Made by a program: the position numbers and the translations under genes. The notes beneath the pieces are model-generated. The model searched no databases, was not told the origin of the DNA, and was given only the letters and a program-made list of their open reading frames with translations. A stretch of DNA of 64,000 nt from an uncultured Ruminococcus sp. (GTDB lineage Bacteria > Bacillota > Clostridia > Oscillospirales > Ruminococcaceae): assembly GCA_902762785.1 (NCBI GenBank), contig CACWPL010000001.1:62001-126000 (forward strand), read 5' to 3'. Of the stretch, positions 1 through 8,407 are shown in pieces; the first letter of the stretch is position 1; each line of letters opens with the position of its first letter.

Positions 1-138
1 GAAATCGGGCGCCTGTGCCTGCTCCTGGAGGCGGGCGACCTCCTCGCGGGCGTTCTTGATGTCGAGCACTTCGCCGAGCTCCTCGATGTTCTTGCGGTAG
101 CCGGTCATCTCAACTCTTAATTCATCCAAAATGATCAT
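1..138 (-). CDS. prfB: Peptide chain release factor 2 (N-terminal part)
   Basis: This is the first 46 codons of RF2, which recognises UGA and UAA stop codons and triggers peptide release; the rest lies beyond the left edge. The protein opens MIILDELRVEMTGYRKN and continues as a helical segment ending near QAPDF, the typical start of clostridial RF2. An AAAGGAG ribosome binding site lies upstream of the ATG and a sigma-A promoter lies at 193-221. The 46 codons read through without the in-frame UGA that many bacteria use for the prfB autoregulatory +1 frameshift, so that control appears absent at its usual place. The short length keeps confidence below certain. Confidence 0.85.
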   Translation of the reverse strand, partial: MIILDELRVEMTGYRKNIEELGEVLDIKNAREEVARLQEQAQAPDF

Positions 139-192
139 GGTCAGTGCTGCTCCTTTGCTGATCTTGTGGGGGCCTTATGCATACTTACTTCT

Positions 193-221
193 ATTATACA
201 CCATCTCCCGCGAGATCGCAA
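193..221 (-). promoter_or_regulatory. Sigma-A promoter of prfB
   Basis: On the minus strand, TTGCGA (216-221) and TATAAT (193-198) are separated by 17 bp. The predicted transcript starts about 48 bases before the prfB ATG. Confidence 0.75.
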
Positions 222-263
222 GGGGTATTTGAAAAAAATTTGCCGTCCTCGTCCTATTTTGGC

Positions 264-297
264 AAAAAAAGCCCCCGCTGCGGTCGGCAGCAGGGGC
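264..297 (-). terminator. Rho-independent terminator after the acidic membrane protein gene
   Basis: An 11-bp stem with one mismatch (271-281 with 287-297) is followed on the minus strand by seven U residues. It sits just after the stop of the gene at 315-611. Confidence 0.85.
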
Positions 298-314
298 GTG
301 ATGTCGATATGCTC

Positions 315-611
315 TTAGGCGTCCTCAGACTCGTCCTCGGCAGGTGCCTCAGCGGCATCGTCCTCGGCAGCGGCCTCATCGGCAGCAGCCTCCTCATCGG
401 CAGAGTCGAAGATGTCCACATCGAGATCGTCCTCGTCGAAGCTGAAGGGCTCGCCGGCGATGATGTCATCCATCAGCTCGTCCTCCTCGAACTCGGAGCT
501 GTCAAAGCGCATCTTGCGCTTGCTGTTCTGCTTCTGGAGCAGGAAAACGACGGCAGCGGCGGTGGCGACAGCAGTCGCAGCGATGATCGCGATCACTTTC
601 CAGTTGTTCAT
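315..611 (-). CDS. Small single-pass membrane protein with a strongly acidic tail
   Basis: I do not recognise a named family. The 98-residue protein has one hydrophobic segment at about residues 5-25 (VIAIIAATAVATAAAVVFLL), a short basic stretch (KQNSKRKMR) expected to stay in the cytoplasm, then about 65 residues very rich in Asp, Glu and Ala that are probably disordered. The start has a usable GAGGATC ribosome binding site. It is a single-gene unit with its own promoter (714-742) and terminator (264-297). Membrane anchoring with an acidic cytosolic tail is an inference from composition; no function is assigned. Confidence 0.7.
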   Translation of the reverse strand: MNNWKVIAIIAATAVATAAAVVFLLQKQNSKRKMRFDSSEFEEDELMDDIIAGEPFSFDEDDLDVDIFDSADEEAAADEAAAEDDAAEAPAEDESEDA

Positions 612-713
612 AATGATTGATCCTCTTTTCTCCGCAGGGCCTTTTGTTCAAAGCGCGATGCCGCCGGTCTGCTGCGGTCAGTAAAGCGGACGGCAGTTTA
701 TTTATATGTTAGT

Positions 714-742
714 ATTATACCACATTTCTTCCGGCATTTCAA
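714..742 (-). promoter_or_regulatory. Sigma-A promoter of the acidic membrane protein gene
   Basis: TTGAAA (737-742) and TATAAT (714-719) on the minus strand with a 17-bp spacer. The leader before the ATG at 611 is about 95 bases. Confidence 0.75.
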
Positions 743-878
743 CTCTTTTTTGAAATTTTTTCTGCGCTTTTTTGTCAAAATGTGATAATAGGCTGTATTT
801 TTGTAGGCGTTGACAGTTTTTGCCGCATTGATCTGTGCATCCTCACCGATCCCGGGGAGTTAGCCAATGCATCCTCGG

Positions 879-1601
879 TCACATGTTCCCGGTCAGATAC
901 ATGAGCAGCGCGAGCGCGGCGGTCGGGGCGGTCTCGCAGCGGAGGATGCGCCTGCCGAGCCAGACGCGCCAGATGCCTGCCTCCACGGCGGCCGCGGCCT
1001 CCTCCTCGGAGATGCCGCCCTCACTGCCGATGAAGAGCCCGATGTCCCGGACGCCCTCGAGCGGCACCTCGCCGAAGCGCACGCCGCCAGCCTCCTCATA
1101 GAGCATGACCGCGCGGTCGTGGGACTGCATGGCCGTGAGCGCCTCGCGCCAGGTCAGGAGCGGGGCGACCTCCGGGACGATGCCGCGGCCGGACTGCTTG
1201 GCGGCCGCCAGGGCGATCTTTTGCAGACGCTCCTGCTTCTTGGCGAACTCCGCCTTGGTCGGGCGGGCGACGCAGCGTGCCGTGAGCACGGGCACGATCC
1301 GCGTGACGCCCAGCTCCACGCTCTTCTGGACGATCTCGGCGAGCTTGTCCTGCTTGGGGACGGCCTGGTAGAGCGTCACGGCCACGGAGGGCTCGGCGGC
1401 GCAGGGCGTGATCTGGGTCGGGCGGAGATAGACGGCATCGCCCGTGATCTGGACGATCTCGCAGACATAGTCGGTCCCCTCGGCGCAGACGGTCAGCGTC
1501 TCGCCGGGGCGCATCCGCAGAGAGCGGCCGATGTGGCGGGCGTCCTCGCCGGTGAGGACGATCTCGTTCGGGTCGCCGTGTTCCGTGAAAAATCGGGGCA
1601 T
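879..1601 (-). CDS. rsmE: 16S rRNA (uracil-1498-N3)-methyltransferase RsmE
   Basis: RsmE methylates N3 of U1498 in 16S rRNA using S-adenosylmethionine and belongs to the SPOUT knot fold. The 240 residues fit the family length. An N-terminal PUA-like part (about 1-70) is followed by the SPOUT domain, with the family signatures QSGRG near 136, IGSEGG at 191-196 and LGRRILRCETA at 215-225 forming the cofactor-binding knot. It starts 9 bases after the stop of the upstream lipoprotein gene, so the two are probably cotranscribed from the promoter at 2256-2284. In many Clostridia rsmE follows prmA; that gene is not here. Confidence 0.93.
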   Translation of the reverse strand: MPRFFTEHGDPNEIVLTGEDARHIGRSLRMRPGETLTVCAEGTDYVCEIVQITGDAVYLRPTQITPCAAEPSVAVTLYQAVPKQDKLAEIVQKSVELGVTRIVPVLTARCVARPTKAEFAKKQERLQKIALAAAKQSGRGIVPEVAPLLTWREALTAMQSHDRAVMLYEEAGGVRFGEVPLEGVRDIGLFIGSEGGISEEEAAAAVEAGIWRVWLGRRILRCETAPTAALALLMYLTGNM

Positions 1602-1610
1602 GGTCTCACC

Positions 1611-2216
1611 TCACATCACGCAATAGTATTTCCCGTCCACGCGCAGGAGCAGGATGTGCTGATTCTCGGCCACTTCATATTTGGCACCGCCATCATAGAT
1701 GACGTCCCACTCGAGGGCGAGGTCGTAGGCCTCCTCGACGGTGTCGGCGAACTTGTCATCGCCGCTGAGCTGGCGCATGAAGTCGAGCCCCTGCGAGAGC
1801 GCCCCGGCGGAACGATTCTGGTCGAGCTCGTTGATGAGGATCATCTTGAAGGTGAAATCGTCGCTGTAGCGCGAGGCGACGTTGTCGTGGATGGCCTGGA
1901 TCAGCTCCTCGGGCGTCTCCTTGCCGTAGGCATCCTGCATCTGGTAGCTGACGTAATAGTCGAAGGTGCTGCTCTGGTAGAGCTCGGCGTCGCAGTTCTG
2001 GATGGCGCCGAAGAAGTTCGCGACGGCGCCGACCTGCTCCTCGTTCAGGAATCGGCGGTCGTAGGTCATGGGGACGGCGAAGCTGCTCGAGGAGCGCATG
2101 GTCGCGCCGTAGGGCAGCTCCTCCTCGGTGTAGTCGATCTTGGCTTTCTCGCTGCAGCCGGTGCAGACGAGGAGCATCGCCGCGCACAGGAGCGCGGTGC
2201 GTTTCATATGTCTCAT
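1611..2216 (-). CDS. Lipoprotein of unknown function
   Basis: A 201-residue protein with a typical lipoprotein signal: a basic start (MRHMKR), a hydrophobic core, and the lipobox LVCTGC with the lipidated Cys at residue 21. The mature part is predicted to be exported and tethered to the outer face of the membrane. It has no motif I recognise. The ribosome binding site AAAGGAGGA precedes the first ATG. It is the first gene of a probable two-gene operon with rsmE. Nothing in the context tells its role. Confidence 0.8.
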   Translation of the reverse strand: MRHMKRTALLCAAMLLVCTGCSEKAKIDYTEEELPYGATMRSSSSFAVPMTYDRRFLNEEQVGAVANFFGAIQNCDAELYQSSTFDYYVSYQMQDAYGKETPEELIQAIHDNVASRYSDDFTFKMILINELDQNRSAGALSQGLDFMRQLSGDDKFADTVEEAYDLALEWDVIYDGGAKYEVAENQHILLLRVDGKYYCVM

Positions 2217-2255
2217 GGGGTGGGGTCCTCCTTTTGGACAGGGTCGTTTTCCTTA

Positions 2256-2284
2256 ATCATAGCACGATCGGGCGCATCTGTCAA
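2256..2284 (-). promoter_or_regulatory. Sigma-A promoter of the lipoprotein-rsmE operon
   Basis: TTGACA (2279-2284) and TATGAT (2256-2261) on the minus strand with a 17-bp spacer and a TG one base upstream of the -10 box (extended -10). Confidence 0.8.
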
Positions 2285-2382
2285 GCAACGAACAAGCAGA
2301 TCCGACGGTCATACATTTAGTTCATAAATGATACTTATACATGATATATCTCATAAAAAACAAAGAATCAGGCCGAAAACGC

Positions 2383-2411
2383 TTGACAAGATTTTTCCTA
2401 TCCAGTATAAT
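2383..2411 (+). promoter_or_regulatory. Consensus sigma-A promoter of the EAL protein gene
   Basis: TTGACA (2383-2388) and TATAAT (2406-2411), both perfect matches, 17 bp apart. The leader to the ATG at 2490 is about 70 bases. Confidence 0.85.
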
Positions 2412-2489
2412 ATAATATGAGTATATATATCTCCTGTATCTCCTGCACAGGCGATGCTGCTGTGCGGGTATGATAGAAAGGGCATAGCT

Positions 2490-5210
2490 ATGGGAATTTT
2501 TCGTTTTACGCGCCAGAACCATATCCTGATCTCCGAGGACTGGCGCCTCTTCACCGACCTGTTCCACAATATCGGCGCCTTCACCTACAAGGAGTCTGTC
2601 CAGACCGTGTTTTTCGATGACAACGCCCAGCGCATCCTGCATGTCGGCAAGTCGATGCCGCGGAGCGAGTACCAGGGACTCCTCCAAAAGCTCATGTCCG
2701 AGCCGGTCGAGGGCGAGCAGAACCTCTACATGATCCGCTCCGGCGCGGAAAAGCGCTGTCTCAAGCTCCTGCTGACCCAAAAGCAGGACGAGGAGCTGGG
2801 CTTCGTCGAGGAGCTGTCCCGCCGCGGCACGTCCAGCAGCGATGGGCTCGAGGATCATGACGAGGTCACGCAGATGCTGCGTGTGGGCGGCTTCTCCCGC
2901 GCCGTGCAGCGCCGGATGCAGGAGGGCACGGAGCGGCTCTGGGTCGTGGCGGCCCATGTCTCCGGGCTCGACAAGGTCGCGGACTTCTCCGTCTCCGGCT
3001 CCAGCAACGACTGCATGGCCTCCGTGGCCGAGGTGCTCGGGCATTTCGCCGGGGAGCAGGTGTTCTTCGGCGTCAAGGGCTTCCAGGATCTCTACATCTG
3101 CTTCACGGACATGGATGAGCAGAGCGTCCGCCTCCAGCTCCAGCAGATGCGCGAGGCCGTGGCCGCCTGCATCATCTCCGACGATTTCGGACAGGCCATC
3201 CAGACCGAGAAGGCGCACGGCATCGACCTGCACGCCGGTCTCGCCTGCTACCCCGAGGAGAGCGATTCGCTCCGGGAGCTGATCTCCTATGCGGAGTTCG
3301 CGCTCTTCGAGACCCAGCACTCCACCCAGAACGCCTTCACCCGCTTCTCGCGCGGCGATTTCGAGCGCAAGAAGGACGAATACCGCGATGAGCAGCTCTT
3401 CAATGCCATCGTGAACGAGAACCGCCTCACCTATCACTTCCAGCCGATCGTGGATGCGCACAATGGCAGCATCGTCGGCTATGAGGCGCTGATGCGCTCC
3501 GACCATTTCGCGCCGGACAAGATCCTCGCGCTCGCGGAGAAGTATGGCCGTCTCTACGACATCGAGTACGCGACCATGTTCAACACCCTCCGCTACCTCA
3601 GCGAGCACCAGAGCAATTTCTCCGACCGCGCCCTCTTCATCAACTGCATCCCCGACAAGCTCCTGGAGGACAGCGACTGGAGCGAGCTGATGCTGACCTA
3701 TGAGGAGCTCTTCGGCAAGGTCGTCATCGAGATCATCGAGCAGTCCGAGGCCTCCGAGGACATGCTCGCGACCCTCAAACGCCGCGTCAGCGACGTCGGC
3801 GCACGCCTTGCCATCGACGATTACGGCACCGGCTATGCCAACACCGGCACCCTCCTGCGGAACATGCCGCAGTTCGTCAAGATCGACCGCGAGCTGATCG
3901 ACGGCATCTGCAAGAACACCAAGAAGCAGCAGCTCGTCGCCGGCATCATCGACTATGCCCACGACAACCAGATCGAGGTGCTCGCCGAGGGCGTCGAGGA
4001 GGAGGCCGACCTCAAGACCCTGATCCGTATGGGCGTCGACCTGTTCCAGGGCTACTACACCGCCCGCCCGACCCCCTATCTCCTCGAGGAGATCTCCAAG
4101 GAGGTGCGGGACGTCATCGTCAACACGAATCTCGAGGCCTCCACCGGCCAGAAGAAGATCTACAACGCGCACAACGACGAGACCCTCGACATCGTCGACC
4201 TCGCCCTGCGCAACTACACCGAGATCCACGTCTACCGCCACCAGCTCACGCTGATCGGCGACCCGGAGAAGACCGTCCCTATGCACATCGCCATCATGGA
4301 CAACCACGCCTGTGAGCTGACCATGCGGGACGTGAACATGGTCTGCCGCGACAAGCCGACCATCTCCCTCGGGAACTACGCCCAGCTCACGCTCATCGCG
4401 GAGGGGACGAACACCCTGAGCTATATGGGCATCCGCGTGCCGGCAGGGGCGTTCTTCCATCTGCTCGGCGCAGGCAGCCTGAAGGTCGACTGCTACACGA
4501 AGCTTGGCTACTGCATCGGCGGTGACTGTGACAACAGCTACGGCAGCATCACCCTCGAATCCACCGGCCGCACGGAGCTGATCTGCAACAGTGACCGCGG
4601 CATCGCCCTCGGCGGCGGCTCGAACCCGGACGATTCCGAGATCTGCCTCGAGTCCGGCGAGGTCTATGTCAATGTCGGCTCGCCGAACGCCCTCGGCATC
4701 GGAAGCGCGGACGGCAATGCGCTCATCTACGCCAATCAGGGCTGCAAGATCGAGATCGAGACGAACGGCATCGCGTCCGTCGGCATGGGCTCGCTCTCCG
4801 GCGATGTCAACATCAAGTGCTTCACCGACCTGAGCTTCAACGGCAGCGGCAACAAGATCGTCGGCATCGGCGTCCTCAACAAGGGCACCGGCCAGATCGA
4901 GATCGCCGACAGCAGCATGAAGTTCTTCCTCCGCACGAACTTCGGCACCTGCATCGGTGCGCTCGGCGGAGAGGTGGACGTCACGACGACCAATTGCCGC
5001 ATCGAGGTCAATGCCGAGGGCGGCGAGATCACCGGCATCGGTGACGCCAAGGGCAGCGGTGACATCACCCTCGATCACACCGAGCTGCGTGCCTATATCC
5101 TCGCAGCCAAGCCGCATGAGGCAGGCTCGAAGAACGGGCAGTTCAGCATGCGCAGCAGCTCGATCATCGCAGACATCAACGACCAGCAGCGTAACACCAC
5201 TGGCCGATAA
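2490..5210 (+). CDS. GGDEF(degenerate)-EAL cyclic-di-GMP phosphodiesterase with C-terminal beta-repeat domain
   Basis: A 906-residue soluble protein. Residues about 125-290 look like a GGDEF domain that has lost its active site: the end (HAGLACYPEESDSLRELISYA) fits, but the GGDEF loop is replaced by VKGFQDL. Residues about 305-545 are an EAL domain with its metal and substrate residues: YEALMR (331-336), EIIEQSE, DDYGTGYAN, KIDRELI, AEGVEE and QGYYTARP, so hydrolysis of c-di-GMP is likely. From about 590 to 900 there are Gly-rich repeats with phrases such as GIGSADG, VGMGSLSG and TGIGDAKG every 35-45 residues, suggesting a beta-helix. No signal peptide or membrane segment is seen. The start at 2490 has an AAAGGG site; an upstream in-frame ATG at 2454 lacks one. 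Confidence 0.88.
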   Translation: MGIFRFTRQNHILISEDWRLFTDLFHNIGAFTYKESVQTVFFDDNAQRILHVGKSMPRSEYQGLLQKLMSEPVEGEQNLYMIRSGAEKRCLKLLLTQKQDEELGFVEELSRRGTSSSDGLEDHDEVTQMLRVGGFSRAVQRRMQEGTERLWVVAAHVSGLDKVADFSVSGSSNDCMASVAEVLGHFAGEQVFFGVKGFQDLYICFTDMDEQSVRLQLQQMREAVAACIISDDFGQAIQTEKAHGIDLHAGLACYPEESDSLRELISYAEFALFETQHSTQNAFTRFSRGDFERKKDEYRDEQLFNAIVNENRLTYHFQPIVDAHNGSIVGYEALMRSDHFAPDKILALAEKYGRLYDIEYATMFNTLRYLSEHQSNFSDRALFINCIPDKLLEDSDWSELMLTYEELFGKVVIEIIEQSEASEDMLATLKRRVSDVGARLAIDDYGTGYANTGTLLRNMPQFVKIDRELIDGICKNTKKQQLVAGIIDYAHDNQIEVLAEGVEEEADLKTLIRMGVDLFQGYYTARPTPYLLEEISKEVRDVIVNTNLEASTGQKKIYNAHNDETLDIVDLALRNYTEIHVYRHQLTLIGDPEKTVPMHIAIMDNHACELTMRDVNMVCRDKPTISLGNYAQLTLIAEGTNTLSYMGIRVPAGAFFHLLGAGSLKVDCYTKLGYCIGGDCDNSYGSITLESTGRTELICNSDRGIALGGGSNPDDSEICLESGEVYVNVGSPNALGIGSADGNALIYANQGCKIEIETNGIASVGMGSLSGDVNIKCFTDLSFNGSGNKIVGIGVLNKGTGQIEIADSSMKFFLRTNFGTCIGALGGEVDVTTTNCRIEVNAEGGEITGIGDAKGSGDITLDHTELRAYILAAKPHEAGSKNGQFSMRSSSIIADINDQQRNTTGR

Positions 5211-5276
5211 GACCAGACCGTGCCGTCCGTCCGGGCGGCATGTGTCATGCTATCAAATGATAAGGAGCAAAACACA

Positions 5277-6371
5277 ATGAAGCTAGGTATGGTAGGACTT
5301 CCGAACGTTGGCAAGAGCACGCTCTTCAACGCCCTGACGAACGCCGGCGCGCAGTCGGCGAACTATCCCTTCTGCACGATCGAGAAGAACGTCGGCGTGG
5401 TATCCGTCCCGGATCCGCGGCTCGACTATCTGGCCAAGATGTATGAGCCGGACAGCTTCAAGCCCGCGACGCTCGAGTTCGTGGACATCGCAGGTCTGGT
5501 GAAGGGCGCGTCCAAGGGCGAGGGCCTTGGCAACAAGTTCCTCGCCGACATCCGCGAGGTGGACGCCATCGTCCATGTCGTGCGCTGCTTTGAGGACATC
5601 GACATCATCCATGTCGACGGCAGCATCGACCCCGCCCGCGACATCGAGACGATCGACCTCGAGCTGATCTTCTCGGACATGGAGATGGTGCAGCGCCGTA
5701 TCGACCGTGCGAAAAAGCTCGCAAAGACGGACAAAAAGGCCAATGCACAGGTGGACTTCTTCGAGCGTCTGCTCGCCCACCTCGAGGAGGGCAAGTCCGC
5801 CCGCAGCTTCGACATGACCGAGGACGAGCAGGCCTTCATGACGGACACGCCCCTGCTCTCGGCCAAGCCTGTGATCTACGCGGCGAACCTCTGCGAGGCG
5901 GACTTCACCGGGGACCTCGCGACCCAGAAGCATTTCCAGGCCGTCAAGGCGATCGCCGAGGCGGAGCATGCGGCCGTGCTGCCCATCTGCGCGCAGACGG
6001 AGGCGGAGATCTCCGACATGAGCGACGAGGACAAGGCGATGTTCCTCGAGGAGCTGGGCCTGAAGGAGTCCGGCCTCGACCGCATCATCCAGACGGGCTA
6101 TTCCCTGCTCGGCCTGATCTCGTTCCTGACGGCGGGCAAGCAGGAGGTGCGCGCGTGGACGATCACCCGCGGCACCAAGGCGCCCCAGGCCGCCGGCAAG
6201 ATCCACACGGACTTCGAGAAGGGCTTCATCCGCGCCGAGATCGTGGCGTTCAGTGACCTCGAGGCCTGCGGCAGCATGGCCGCCGCCCGTGAGAAGGGCC
6301 TGCTCCGGCTCGAGGGGAAGGAGTATGTGATGCAGGATGGGGACATCGTGGAGTTCCGCTTCAACGTGTGA
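5277..6371 (+). CDS. ychF: Redox-regulated ATPase / Obg-family GTPase YchF
   Basis: YchF (EngD, OLA1 in eukaryotes) is a ribosome-associated P-loop NTPase of the Obg group that prefers ATP. The 364-residue length is exactly that of the family. The G1 loop GLPNVGKST is at residues 7-15, the G3-type [10 protein letters not shown] follows near 67-76, and the C-terminal TGS domain ends in [12 protein letters not shown]. The ATG at 5277 is preceded by AAGGAG at 5262-5267; longer in-frame starts lack a site. It lies 66 bases after the EAL gene and may be transcribed with it or from an unrecognised promoter. Confidence 0.96.
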   Translation: MKLGMVGLPNVGKSTLFNALTNAGAQSANYPFCTIEKNVGVVSVPDPRLDYLAKMYEPDSFKPATLEFVDIAGLVKGASKGEGLGNKFLADIREVDAIVHVVRCFEDIDIIHVDGSIDPARDIETIDLELIFSDMEMVQRRIDRAKKLAKTDKKANAQVDFFERLLAHLEEGKSARSFDMTEDEQAFMTDTPLLSAKPVIYAANLCEADFTGDLATQKHFQAVKAIAEAEHAAVLPICAQTEAEISDMSDEDKAMFLEELGLKESGLDRIIQTGYSLLGLISFLTAGKQEVRAWTITRGTKAPQAAGKIHTDFEKGFIRAEIVAFSDLEACGSMAAAREKGLLRLEGKEYVMQDGDIVEFRFNV

Positions 6372-6402
6372 CGTCCCGATCTGACAGAAAAGGAGCGACA
6401 TC

Positions 6403-6816
6403 ATGCCAAGTCCGCTGCGCTTCATCGGGATCGCGATGCTCATTGGAGCGGCGATCGAGGGGAGCTTCATGCTCCTGCCGGTGATGCTGAAAAAACGCCG
6501 CTGCACCGAGGAGACCGATGCGGTCTGTGTCGGTGTGCGGCATGAGACCTATCATAACAGGCAAGACGGTCAGGACCACGACCGCTATGTGATCGAGTGG
6601 GAATACTGGTACGATTCCCAGATGTACCGCTCGAACGAGACCCGCCGCGCCCCCGTCGAGGAGGGCACGCACCGCACGATCCGCCTCGACCCCAAGCGGC
6701 CGGAGCAGTTCGTCTCCGGGGACGACCCGGCTTTCGCGATGATGGCGTTCTCCGTGGGGATGCTCGGGGTGATCGGGGCGGCGATGGTGGCTGTGAGTCT
6801 GCTGAATGGGGGATGA
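6403..6816 (+). CDS. DUF3592-like two-TM membrane protein
   Basis: A 137-residue protein with a hydrophobic segment at about 7-27 and another at about 111-133, enclosing a polar domain of about 80 residues with alternating beta-type sequence (RYVIEWEYWYDSQMYRS). This arrangement matches the DUF3592 family of small membrane proteins, whose role is unknown. The AAAGGAG site lies ahead of the ATG. It begins 31 bases after ychF and ends 3 bases before rnhA, so the three are likely one transcript. Confidence 0.65.
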   Translation: MPSPLRFIGIAMLIGAAIEGSFMLLPVMLKKRRCTEETDAVCVGVRHETYHNRQDGQDHDRYVIEWEYWYDSQMYRSNETRRAPVEEGTHRTIRLDPKRPEQFVSGDDPAFAMMAFSVGMLGVIGAAMVAVSLLNGG

Positions 6817-6819
6817 TAC

Positions 6820-7263
6820 ATGAAGCATGTCGAGATCTTCACGGACGGCGCCTGCTCCGGCAATCCCGGCCCCGGCGGCTGGGGGACGGTGCTGCGCTTC
6901 GGTGAACACGAGAAGGAGCTCTCCGGCGGTGAGGCGTCCACGACCAACAACCGCATGGAGATGACCGCCGTGATCCGGGGCCTCGCCGCCCTCAAGGAGC
7001 CCTGCGAGGTGACGCTCACGACCGACAGCCAGTATGTCGTCAACAGCATCACGAAGGGCTGGGTCTATGGCTGGAAGAAGCGCGGATGGGTCAAGAGCGA
7101 CAAGACGCCCGCGCTCAATGTCGACCTTTGGGAGCAGATGCTCCCGCTCCTCGAAACGCATAAGGTGACGTTCGTCTGGGTGCGCGGCCACGCCGGGCAT
7201 CCCGAGAACGAGCGCTGCGACCGCCTCGCCGTCGAGGCACGCGAGCGCATCGCCGGAAAATAA
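6820..7263 (+). CDS. rnhA: Ribonuclease HI
   Basis: RNase HI cuts the RNA strand of RNA-DNA hybrids with two divalent metal ions. The 147-residue protein shows the full acidic set: Asp in [16 protein letters not shown] (D9), Glu in NNRMEMTA, Asp in TTDSQYV, and Asp in NERCDRLA, plus the His of [10 protein letters not shown]. The basic handle region (GWKKRGWVK) is present as in the E. coli enzyme. It is the last gene of a rightward group and is followed by a strong terminator. Confidence 0.96.
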   Translation: MKHVEIFTDGACSGNPGPGGWGTVLRFGEHEKELSGGEASTTNNRMEMTAVIRGLAALKEPCEVTLTTDSQYVVNSITKGWVYGWKKRGWVKSDKTPALNVDLWEQMLPLLETHKVTFVWVRGHAGHPENERCDRLAVEARERIAGK

Positions 7264-7268
7264 CAAAG

Positions 7269-7304
7269 AGCCGCCCCTCCTGCACGGAGAGGCGGCTTTT
7301 GTTT
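7269..7304 (+). terminator. Rho-independent terminator after rnhA
   Basis: A GC-rich stem (7269-7280 with 7286-7297, one mismatch) and a five-base loop are followed by a U-rich run. It separates rnhA from the convergent gene ending at 7303. Confidence 0.88.
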
Positions 7305-7674
7305 ATCTATCGCCAAAAATACGATGCCGCAGGAAGAGGAGCAGCGTCATGGCGCCGTTCGTGCCGAGGATGGCAAGGGCGAGCGGGAGCTTCTCCTCCC
7401 CGCCCACGAGGACCATGAAGAGCCAGAAAGCGCCCATCATCGCCGTCCCGGCCAGGGAGACCCAAGTCCCGACCGTCCCCGCCGTCTTTCGTGACGCGGG
7501 AAAGGCCAGACAGACCGCGGAAGTCACCGCCGCCGCCGGGAGGGACGGCAGGAGGAGCACCAGAAACACCGGCACCACCCCCGGCGACTCCGCCTTTGGC
7601 AGCATCATCAGAGCCGCCGCCGCAGATGCCGCGAGGCTCACCACGAGCAGGACGAGATCGGGCAGTTTTCGCAT
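7303..7674 (-). CDS. Small integral membrane protein, unknown
   Basis: A 123-residue protein almost entirely made of hydrophobic segments, about four membrane helices (roughly 6-26, 34-58, 67-91 and 97-115) with a short basic C-terminus (RHRIFGDR). I recognise no family. It starts 13 bases after the YoaK-like gene and has an AAGGAGG site, so it is the last gene of the four-gene leftward operon headed by the HEPN-like gene. Confidence 0.65.
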   Translation of the reverse strand: MRKLPDLVLLVVSLAASAAAALMMLPKAESPGVVPVFLVLLLPSLPAAAVTSAVCLAFPASRKTAGTVGTWVSLAGTAMMGAFWLFMVLVGGEEKLPLALAILGTNGAMTLLLFLRHRIFGDR

Positions 7675-7687
7675 TCGATCGGCCTCC

Positions 7688-8407
7688 TTAATGTCCCTTC
7701 GGCTTGCGGTCGAAGAGGTCGCGCTCGGCCTTGAGGTCGGCGTAGAGCAGGTCGGCGAGGACGATCAGCAGCGGCACGACCGCGAACCACACGCCCCGCC
7801 CCGCGAAGTGCCGGCAGAGCACCGTCGACGTCACGCCGCCCGCCACGAAGAGCGCGAGCATCCCCACATGGAAGAGGCTTCGCTGGAAGTCTGCGCCTGC
7901 ACGATGGCGGATGCCCTTGGTGAAGAACACGCCCACCTGCCGCAGGTGATTCGTGCAAAAGGTCGTGGCCATGGGGATGCCGTCGGCTTGGCGGAAGGTG
8001 TTGTACTGCATCGAGCAGATGAAGTTCACCGCCACCTGCGAGATCTGGAAGGGCGCGGCGTCCGGGATCAGTCCCAGCACGATCACGACCGCGATCTCGA
8101 TCAGGATCAATAGCGTGTCCCACCGGATCAGGCGGTACTGCTTGATCGCGCCCGCCGCCCATTCCGACACGACCGCGCCGAGGAAGTACGCCGTGATCGG
8201 GATGATGAGATAGCGCGCCATCGCCCAGTTACCGTCCCCCATCGCCATCGCGAGGAGGACGAAGTTCGCCGTCTGCGCGTTGCAGAAGATGCCGCCGCGG
8301 ACGGTGTAGGTGAATCCGCCGAAGAACCCGCCGACATACATCAGTGTCGCGAGCACCCACCAGCGTTCACATTCGAGAAATTCTGCTGTTTTCTTGGAAA
8401 ACGGCAA
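7688..8407 (-). CDS. YoaK family (DUF1275) membrane protein
   Basis: DUF1275 proteins are small multi-pass membrane proteins of unknown transport role. This 239-residue protein shows about six membrane segments and the family features: an N-terminal GGFFGGFTYTVRGGIFCNAQTANF stretch (here shortened by quoting only part: GGFFGGFTY and NAQTANFV) and the later NAFR-like QYNTFRQADGIPMATTFC region (QYNTFR). The start codon is TTG, chosen because AAGGAGGGG lies 6 bases upstream and because it abuts the previous gene's stop (TGATTG). It is the third gene of the leftward operon. Confidence 0.85.
   Translation of the reverse strand: MPFSKKTAEFLECERWWVLATLMYVGGFFGGFTYTVRGGIFCNAQTANFVLLAMAMGDGNWAMARYLIIPITAYFLGAVVSEWAAGAIKQYRLIRWDTLLILIEIAVVIVLGLIPDAAPFQISQVAVNFICSMQYNTFRQADGIPMATTFCTNHLRQVGVFFTKGIRHRAGADFQRSLFHVGMLALFVAGGVTSTVLCRHFAGRGVWFAVVPLLIVLADLLYADLKAERDLFDRKPKGH

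Noticed and set aside
2322..5117. A 931-codon frame opposite the EAL protein gene
   Set aside because: The same codon-bias mirror effect: it lacks a ribosome binding site and its product has no recognisable domain, while the plus strand has intact EAL motifs and a consensus promoter.
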